This document shows, in pieces, positions 55,868-64,000 of a stretch of 64,000 nucleotides of DNA. Under the pieces are notes generated by a model. The model searched no databases and had not been told where the DNA came from. It saw only the letters and a list, made by a program, of their open reading frames with translations. Origin of the DNA: Tigriopus japonicus (Eukaryota > Arthropoda > Copepoda > Harpacticoida > Harpacticidae). A program made the position numbers and the translations under genes. The first letter of the stretch is position 1, and each line of letters opens with the position of its first letter. The stretch lies in the NCBI GenBank assembly GCA_010645155.1, contig JAAGOF010000046.1:333887-397886 (forward strand). The letters run 5' to 3'.

Positions 55868-58800
55868 TCAAGAATTATTTTCCAACAAAGGATGAGCAAA
55901 CTGTGGCGTTGGTCTATGGGTCAGTGTTCCCGACGAACTGACCACCGCTTGACTATGAACTGGAGCGTGAATTTGCCCATGGAGAGTGCCTCCAAAGTCT
56001 TGATCATGGTTGGACACGTAGGTGGCCGTGTTTTGGTGGGGCTGATTCTGATTGAAATTCAAGCAAACAAATTGGTTCCCATTGATGGTAGTGACTTGAA
56101 CTGGGACCTCTTGAGGCACATTTGTGCCAGATTGCTGATGGGCGAGACGGCCCAAGAAGCTATTTTCTGGCACCATGGTATTGTTGCCTGTATTGGTTGC
56201 ATGAAAGTTTTGGGGTGCATTATTGGCGTTCACCAAGTGTAGCGTACTCATGTCTAGACCTTGTTGACGCAACCTCTCCAAAAGTGGGACACTGTTGTCA
56301 CTGTCGGTACGAATTCGACCTAAAGTGTGGGCTCCTTGAGACACATGAGTGACCTCTTGTGGCCGCACCGACGCCCACATACTTCGACGAACCGGGTTCA
56401 ACGTGTTCGTTCCGGGTAAGTGGGTGGGGGCGATTCTGACACTTTGGGAATGGAGCACTCCACTTATGGTATGTAGGAGGTTGCGTTCATGTACACTGTT
56501 GGGCCGAACGAGAGGCCGGGACTCCCTACTGGACGATTGCCGACTCATATCACTTTGGTTGTTGAAGTTCTGGTTGTTGTAGTTGTCCTCGCTCATATCT
56601 GACAATGTAGACATCATATACGTCTCGCTATGGGTCAAGGGCTCATAAATGGTATGCTCATCGGTTGGGTCAATCTCCATATAAATGTGGTTGTAAGGAC
56701 TGAGGGCCCGAGCAAAGTTTCCCCGTTTGGGATACCCATTCTCGCCCTGAAGGTTAGAATTGCTTCGACGCGAATTCAAGACGTTGTTGCCCTCGACCTC
56801 GCTTAAATTGGTCTCTTGAGTCTCACTACTCTCCTTGGAATGGGTGTTCCGTCGTTTACCGGCCACCATAGTGTCCTGATTCTTCTGGAGGGAAATCATG
56901 TGCTCGAAGAACTGTTGCGCCTCGATGACCTCCACCGGCTCATTCGGATTTCTTTGGGTATTGTTGACGCCATTGAGCTTAGGCGTGACGGCATAAAAAT
57001 TTCCCTTGTTGCCCTTGTCCTTATCTGCTAAGTCTTTGCTTTTGTGAAAACACGGAAGGCCAGACTTTTCCAAGGCACTGCGACATTGTCGACTCATTTT
57101 GAGTCTTCTCCAAGTGATTACCAGGAAGAACACAATCACCGAAATAGAGATTAAGGCGGCCACTAATGCCACAATGGTACTTATATGAATGGCCATCATT
57201 GTCTTGGTTCTTACAGGCACCAATGGGGCTCCCTCTCGCATTAGCAAAGCGAAATTGGTCAGATGTTTGCACTGGCACAAAGTATGGGTCCGATTTGATT
57301 CCCGGACTTCACAGCCCTCATTCGACCAAGAGTTGGCCAAATAATCCCAATACACACACATGGGTTGGGACACGTTGATAGTTCGTAGATGCTTGAGAGT
57401 TATGAGAACGGGCTCTGGCAATTCAATGTGGCGACCTTTGCCCAAAGAGGCCGATATTATTTTGGAGTTGACAAATAGAGTTTTGTTCCTTGGGGTTAAC
57501 AGTTGGTCCAATTGGTTGAAAGTTGAGAATATCACTCTCACTGCACCATTTTCTCCGTTTTGTAACAAAGCTGAGCTCGCTAACTCAATTGCGTCGCCAT
57601 GATCATTCCACGATTCAATGCTTTCCACAGACGGAAATCGTTGTCGCATGGTGTTCCTCGACTGCATCACACGGATCGACAAAACTGCAAATACATTCAT
57701 AGGTTTGAAATAGATATTGGATTTCTATCTTTAGATTTAGATTTTCAAACACTCACGTATGTTGTCCGTGGGCTTGATGATAATTTTTTCGCTCGTAACC
57801 GAGTCGGCCAACAAAAATGCATTCTCCTCTAACCCAATCATCAAAGATGTGGCAATGTTTCCAATATCCTCTCGACTCAAATCTGACCAACTTCGATGGT
57901 TCATTCGGTCAATTAAATTACTACCAGAGCGAACCACATTTTGAACCAAGTCAGTGACCATCGTCTCTCTGGTGTTCAAACTTGGAGTTTGCTAAATTAA
58001 GAGTAAAAGGACAACCGATTTAGTTTTTAATCCCATTGCTATGGTATGGAATTCCCACAAACCTGGATTTCGTAATGCATTCGCTCTGCCATGTGCTTTA
58101 ACATCTGAGCAAACAGAGCCAAATCTCCGGCAAAGAGTGGCTGAAGGCCAGAATAATAGGCCAAGGAATGAGATACATTGGCCATGGCCACGCCCTCTCG
58201 CAGTCTTGCATCAAGGTCGCTTAGCCATAATGAGCGACATTCGTTGAAGGAAGGGGCTTGGGAAGCCCAATTAGACTCGATACCGCAATGCCATTTGGCA
58301 AAACCAATGCTTCCCGTGGGACATTGGAGCACTGCTGTGTCGCCCTGCAATTCATCAAACGTATTCGTTAGCCAATTGTTCTTGATCAGATTTGAGTGCT
58401 CAACTAGTACTCACGGCTTTTGTCCAGTTCCAGAAGAGACCTCGAGCTGAGGCTGGTGGGCAGAATTGGGTGAAATTCACCAAAACCTGCATGCGTTCTG
58501 TGGTGGTTTGTTGGTTATTTTGACCAGCATCTTGGGTTGAGGCTTTGGCTGTGGTCGCTTCGGAATGAAGCACACCAGGATTCCTTGAGGTCGTCGTGGT
58601 CAAAGGGAACGAAATGGGAAGATGTGGGTTGGATTTTCGTTCGATGGCATCGAAGTTGAATGGTTTGGGGACCCTGACCTCAATGACCTTGGGCCGAATC
58701 CCGTCCTCAGATAAACTTTGATAGTTATTGGAAGAGGATTGTCCCAGGATTTGCTCCGACGACCCGGCAAAGCCTCGGAAGCCCGGGTTATCAGTTACCG

Positions 58801-60654
58801 AAGGCTCGGTGTCCAACTCGACATCCTCGAGATTTTCAGGATTACCATTGGAACTGAAATTGGCGGTTCCCAAGTGTTTGTGAATATTGGACCATGCATT
58901 GGAGCCCCGTTCCATTGGAATCCAAGGAGGTGGTGGTCGTTGTGTGGAAGATGAAACCGGATCTGAAAAGTAAAGCAAAGCTAGTTACGGATCTTGGAGG
59001 CCAATGGCCTAAGTTTATTCTTCATTCCGTGCTACCGGCGAAATTGAAACCCAAAATGCATTTACGCTTTGGCAAACTATTCCTAAAAATGTTCCAAAAA
59101 GTTTTCGCATGAAAAGTTTCGTGAGCAAAAGACAACGAGTTTTCTTTTCATATTTGTTGAGGGACAAGAAATAAGAAAAAATGAGTCACCACGTGCATTT
59201 TGATGTTACCCTCAAATGCATCCAAGCACATCTTTAGACGCTTTTACTTTCTTCTAAACAAGCTCAGCCTTTCGCGAGGTAAATTAATTTTCGGATCATT
59301 CCTTCACCCTAAGATTCCACAACAAGTTGATACTCAATACTTACTCTTTCGACAGGCGTAGTGGACTTCGACATATTTGAACGTCCCTGGACATGGATCT
59401 CCAAAGATGGTGCTATCCACGGGAACATCACAAAAGGCCTCGTTGCTACACCTGAAAGATATCAGAAGTTTGTCAAGAATAGACTCGATATTGGAAGAAA
59501 ATGATGCATGAGAGAGAGTGAGAGAGCATTGCTTGAAATTCGCTTTGAATTGACAGAGTGGAAGCGACATATTTCATGGGAAGCCAACCTCAAACCAAGT
59601 CAACTTTCCATTTTCTAGAGGATGATAAAGGAGGAAGAGAGAGGAAGAAGCAGCCTTTGTTAGAAGTCCCAAATCTCTGGATGGATCTTAGCTCAAACCC
59701 TTTCCCATGCGAGCTCAGTGGGAAGGGAGCCTTCTTGCCACTGAGTGAAAAGCAATTCCCTACAGATTATGATTTGCTGCAGAGATAAACGGAAATGAAA
59801 GTAGTCGGTGGCTCTTCTTCTTTTTGAACTCGATTCCGTGGTACAAATTAAGATCCCCTACTCATTTCCTATGGCACGACTCCCCCCACACATAACTTTA
59901 GTACGCAAGACATCTGTTTAGATTCATTCATCTCCTCTCCATTTGACCAAGTTCTTTAGAAAAAAACCATCAGGACGGTAGCTGTGAAAATCGCAGCAAA
60001 GAACAGTTCAGAGCGTGAGTATTCAAGATTCTTGAGCGAGGCAACCAAGGCCGTGGTCCATTTTAAAGTTTGCGATCAAGTTCGAAAAGAGATAAGGCCG
60101 GTCTTTTAGTTTTAGACCGGGCTACCAGGAATTTGAGTTGAGAGGAAATAAGGTGGTTAGAAGGAGGAGGACGAGGAGGACGAGGAGGATGCTTAGACAC
60201 TCTCAACATTGAGCGGACACTGAGCAGTTCACTTCTGAGGAGAATGAAGTTCGAAGGAGAAGACAAAGTTTCCCAAAGGGGCCCATCTTTTAAGCTCACG
60301 TCAGAGCAAAGTCTCGATAAAGCTTCCCTCTTTTTCAAAAGGGCTTGAATCTTGTCAGAGAGGCTTGAATCTTGAAGCGCATCACTGTGTGTACTAACCG
60401 TGCTTCTATCACTCGAAGAGTTCGGGGAGACATACAATTGACGCTCCAATCGGTCTCCCCATGATCGTTGCAAATGGCAATGGAGAATCGACCATAATTG
60501 GCCCGGATAATGTCTAAGTAGTGGCTTTCAGTGCAGTTGATCTGCAATCGAGATCCTTCACACCCATAAGCGGTTAAATAGCCACTTTTCCTCTTGGATC
60601 GCTTGATGAAGTTTTCCTTGGGAGTGAGAGTAGGATCCGAGGCCTCGTTGCCAT
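55868..60654 (-). CDS. latrophilin-like GPS receptor with a single membrane helix (N-terminus outside)
   Basis: Six exons on minus join in frame with GT-AG sites: 60654-60399, 59451-59345, 58962-58415, 58344-58063, 57991-57757 and 57684-55868, giving 1,080 visible residues; the signal-peptide exon was not found. In order: rhamnose-binding lectin (SUEL) domain, about 30-118 (GCEGSRLQINCTES ... SNEAFCDVPVDSTIFGDPC, GTFKYVEVHYAC); Ser/Thr/Pro-rich linker to about 280; HormR domain about 285-345 (RGLFWNWTKA ... GFAKWHCGIESNW); GAIN domain; GPS with four cysteines, two tryptophans and cleavage motif KHLTNF at about 616; one membrane helix about 638-666 (HISTIVALVAALISISVIVF); then a 414-residue polar tail rich in Asn, Ser and Gln. 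Domain order matches latrophilin/CIRL adhesion GPCRs, which act in synapse and mechanosensory signalling, but the other six helices are absent. The gene looks intact: all phases agree and the last exon is one 605-codon frame. Confidence 0.9.
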
Positions 60655-63600
60655 CTGGAACAAAAAGAAGGGAAATTGAACTTAAAATTCCAAGTTTCGC
60701 AGAAGGGAATCGTGAATTGGGACCAAAGCCGTGGGAGAGAAAGTTTCAGATTGTTTTGCCTAGCCCCGATTTTCTTTGGAAGCTTTATCCGATGAAATGT
60801 AAACATGGCTAGTGATGGTTGACGTTCTGGTATTGAGATATGAGCTCTTCAATGATGCGAAGAAGCGGTGCAAAACGAATCAATGGACCCGAATGTCCTC
60901 GAAAGACGAGGGATTGTATAAAATCTTGCCTTTGGCAAAGAGCTCTTTTCAATGCGTGGTGCGTGTGGGTGAGTCCATTCAGTGAGCGAGGAAAACATTG
61001 TTGTCCCATGACGTCGGGGAACCCCAGAAGGAGGAAATGGAACAACTGAGTTATTCCAGGAATTCCTCTTTTACTGCAATGCTCGCTGGCTTGGTTGCGA
61101 TCAACCCACCCCTCTCCAAGTTTGGTGGAGAAATTTCGACCATGCACACACACAATCTCGATGTTCTCGCTGACGTATTAAAATAGCTCTCAAATATCCG
61201 CAAACTCACACAATGGCTGACAATGGAGATGTTTCCGTGCTTCAAGCCCAACTCAAAGGTACTTCTTCCTCCTGGCGCAGTGGCCATTTCTCTTTCCCTA
61301 CAACGGGGGAATTTTACTACAAACCATTTGTTCCCTCAGAGCCTTGAGGATTTTCTCTGTCTTGCTCCATTATTCATGTCAGCAGCTCATATCTTTTAAC
61401 CTAATTCTCAGCCATTAAGCCTGAGCTTAAGAAATATAACTGAAACCCGCAACGACACTGGGAAACAGAAATGTCAAGCGAATGGAAAAGTAACGTTGGT
61501 CGGTCAAGTCTTTGAATTCGAGAAATATTTGACAGTGGTTGTCCTTGTAATCTTGGAACAAGGTACTTAAACCCCTTTTGAAAAGACGTCCGAGGTCTCC
61601 CCAACTCGTACCAACTTACAAGGTGGTAGAGTTGAATTTCAGAAGTTTTGGAATAAATAAAATGGAAGCCTCGCCGTTTCCAAAGTGGAACGCAAAGTGG
61701 ACAGGTTAGAAATTGGGTCCACGTCTACACAAACAGAGTCAGAATCGGCTGAAAAGAGTTCCTCAGGGTGGTTTGGTTAAGCGCTTGGGACGATTTATGT
61801 GAATGGTTTTAGGTTTGTTCGCGTTTGTTTATTCTTGGTCTCTCTTTTTTCTTTTCTTTTCCACACATTCTGGCCCTTCTCAGGCTCACAGATAAGAAAT
61901 TGTTTTTCTCAAGTGGTGCGGGTTCCTCATCTCGAGTTCCTTGTGATGTTTGAAAGTTGAAAGGATATTTTTGTACCCAGTTAAAAGAAACCCGTGGTTC
62001 AGAGCTGAGACGACAAAAGCATTGAAAAGAAAAAGTGGTTCTGTTGTGTGGAAGAATGGACCAAGGGCACCCTGTAAATGGAAAGCGCTTCCATTGTGAA
62101 AGGTGGAATCGTCGTGGTGGTGGGTAATTGTGAAGCAAAAAGAAATTCAAGCCGGTTTCTTTGGAAGGGAAGAACGTGGGATTTTTCTCTTTTTGGAGCG
62201 ATTACTTTTCCCAGTTGTGCGGAGCCATGGAACCATCGAATCAAGAGGCCTCTCAGCTGTTCTGAAGTGATGCTTAAGCTCCTTGGAAAGTTAAATGGTT
62301 GCAGGTAAAGGCGAAACGAAGCAGAAAAATAACGATTGGAAAGCATGCGCCTCTTTCTTCTCGTTCCAACACCTTGCTTGAAAGTTATCGTAGATTTTTT
62401 CAAGAAAAATGTTTAAGTGCAACTTTTCCCATGAGGCCAAAGTTTAATTATGTAAAGAGATTTCGCAAAAGACCCCAGATCAACCCTTCACCCAATCTTC
62501 AATACGTGTTCCAAAGAGATGAAATGTCCCTGTTAAGTAATGTATGGAACGGAAAGGGACTTAGTGAACGAATGAGTCACTATGTCCTCAGTTCCAAGGG
62601 AGCCATTTCCCCTTACTTCTTGGATTTTCTAGTCGTAGCCATAGTCAGCCACGCCGCAAACCATCTTAAACCTTGCAAGGAACTCCCGAAAATTGTGAGA
62701 CAAAAGTTGATCGTCCTTTTTAAGGCGGCATTAGAGTGTCTAGGGAGAAAGTCTCAACCATTTGTTTTATGGGATCGGTTGGCTGGATCTCGGTACATTC
62801 TCTCAGTCCCACATACGCACACAACTAACCCCCGAAAAAGACTTGTATGCCAAAGAACACACTGAGGGGTGGGTAGTCTCTGGGCATTAACGGTGATGAT
62901 GGGGGATGGAGATGGGGCATTTCCATTGGTTCCACCTCACAAAATGGGAACTCTTGTCCCCAAGATGGAACCAAGGGACAAGGAGACTCGCACAGACGGA
63001 ATTGTATGTAGAGCGAAAACGACCGCGTGGAACAAGAAGTTCTAATGGGGACAGGAAATGTAAGGCAACTTGGATTCATGTCAGGGGCTCTGTAGTATGC
63101 AACGATCCAAGAGGGGAGAAAAAATGGAGCGGGTTATAAAGTGCGAGGGGAACAGAATTAAATTCTTGAGATATTTGATTTTAAATTCATTCGCCTTGTC
63201 AAGCAACGTTTCAAGAGAAAAGCTCCTCCCAACGTATGAATCTTTGACAAGCAACTCTTGGAAGCGGCAACGCCTCCTGAAGAACGCAACGATGGACAGG
63301 TGTCTGTCCAAGAAAAACCCGATGAAGAAAACCCTTTTCGTCCACGCTCCAAGACACCACATCATTAAGTCTTCAAAAGCCTCTGAATTAGCAAGTTTCA
63401 GGCCATTTTCTCGTCTGAAGTGCACCCCAACCACCATCTTCGATCAAGGGCTGTCTGTGACCTTGACTAATTAAGCGAATCGCGCCAGTCACGATTTTGA
63501 AATGGGATTTTTAATGAGGCCTATGATAGGAATCTGGTCGTTTTGATGTCATGCAATCAACCAACCTTTCCATTGGTCCAGGTCAAATCAAACCCATTGG

Positions 63601-64000
63601 AGTTGGTTACACATAACGTGATGCTGGACTGGTGGTCCTAAATTACATTGATCGGTTGATTCACCCGGAAGCTATCGAGCTTTTTCAGGCCAAATTCTAT
63701 ATCCAGCGATATTTGATCCCTTGAGTTGATCTGCAGAGTCAGTCCTTCTCTATTATCCCGTTGTGGATTATCCCATGTTGTCATCACTTTTTGCCTCACT
63801 TCGAATCCAATTTCATGTCCATGCAGGTAGATGGCCCAACAAGCCAGCAAGCAAACAAGCAGCACTTTTTATACCATACTTATTCTTGCTCCGTTCCTCC
63901 GACAACTACCATCTTATCCCATCCAATCCTACCTCTTTGTCGGGGTGGACTTTTTTCTACCACTCGACGACCTTTTTTAGTTCAACAACATCTCATGTAA
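60655..64000. other. stretch upstream of the latrophilin-like gene, no exon found
   Basis: The missing first exon(s) with a signal peptide should lie here or beyond the window on the minus strand. A minus-strand frame near 63638-63865 starts with a hydrophobic stretch (LLVCLLACWAIYL) after a TATAAAA box at about 63869-63875, but the frame begins with GTG and has no ATG before the hydrophobic part, so it is not called. A 188-codon plus-strand frame (62299-62865) also lacks an ATG at its start and matches no family I know. GTTCCA/TGGAAC hexamers are again frequent here. Confidence 0.4.

Noticed and set aside
55868..57700. The last exon of the latrophilin-like gene as a truncated 7TM GPCR pseudogene
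   Set aside because: The frame is open for 605 codons after the splice site with a clean hydrophobic helix, basic stop-transfer residues and a long polar tail, which is not what a decayed 7TM domain would look like.
62299..62865. 188-codon plus-strand frame
   Set aside because: Starts with TTG, no domain recognised, no splice context; frames of this length are expected by chance about once in such a window.
63638..63865. Hydrophobic minus-strand frame after a TATAAAA box, possible signal-peptide exon of the latrophilin-like gene
   Set aside because: The frame begins at GTG; there is no ATG ahead of the hydrophobic stretch, and its donor phase (0 at the CGG/GTGAAT site) does not fit the lectin exon, which needs one base carried over.
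1..64000. CRISPR array, bacterial operon or prophage
   Set aside because: Spliced genes, LINE/SINE and DIRS elements show this is eukaryotic DNA; the only regular arrays are minisatellites without spacers.

Overview
The window is eukaryotic nuclear DNA, most likely from an arthropod and plausibly a crustacean such as a copepod. The evidence is spliced genes with GT-AG introns (several only 58-72 bp), metazoan families (a latrophilin-type ectodomain with a GPS site, an APMAP/strictosidine-synthase-like protein, an alpha-1,4-galactosyltransferase-like protein, secreted discoidin-like proteins, an Ig-domain exon) and a metazoan transposon set. The species assignment is an inference; no rRNA, tRNA or mitochondrial marker is present to fix it.

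Layout. Bases 1-18,000 hold almost no recognisable coding sequence: one well-bounded Ig V-type exon on the minus strand (11120-11461), one weak CUB-like exon candidate (2240-2506), microsatellites and a striking excess of the hexamer GTTCCA/TGGAAC. Bases 18,200-53,000 are a transposon island with five small host-type gene bodies or fragments embedded in it. At 25058-26510 is a three-exon galactosyltransferase. At 27438-28698 is a three-exon secreted discoidin-like gene, and at 34056-37800 a second, apparently incomplete copy. Bases 53,400-60,654 contain two well-formed genes in tail-to-tail orientation: APMAP-like on plus and a latrophilin-like receptor on minus. The last 3.3 kb shows no gene I can support.

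The transposon island is unusually legible because many insertions keep exact target-site duplications. There are five hAT-type elements with perfect 8-bp duplications: 18215-18480, 19714-22763, 43663-44361, 49439-49751 and 51282-51758. There is an apparently intact DD37D mariner with a 328-codon transposase and TIRs of about 75 bp, a fold-back derivative built from two 5' ends of another mariner, a Tc1/mariner-type MITE, a DIRS-like tyrosine-recombinase retrotransposon whose recombinase is split by a hAT insertion, a decayed Ty3/gypsy (Mag-like) gag-pol, several non-LTR retrotransposon 3' ends (two arranged as inverted pairs), and a tRNA-derived SINE that shares its 3' tail with that LINE family.

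Most notable points: the latrophilin-like gene has the usual lectin-HormR-GAIN-GPS ectodomain but only one transmembrane helix and a cytoplasmic tail of about 410 residues instead of a 7TM bundle; a 3-kb hAT-type element carries a 31-bp minisatellite plus inverted exon-like segments; and the mariner looks young and possibly active. The host genes have unrelated functions and are not an operon-like group; they share only location.
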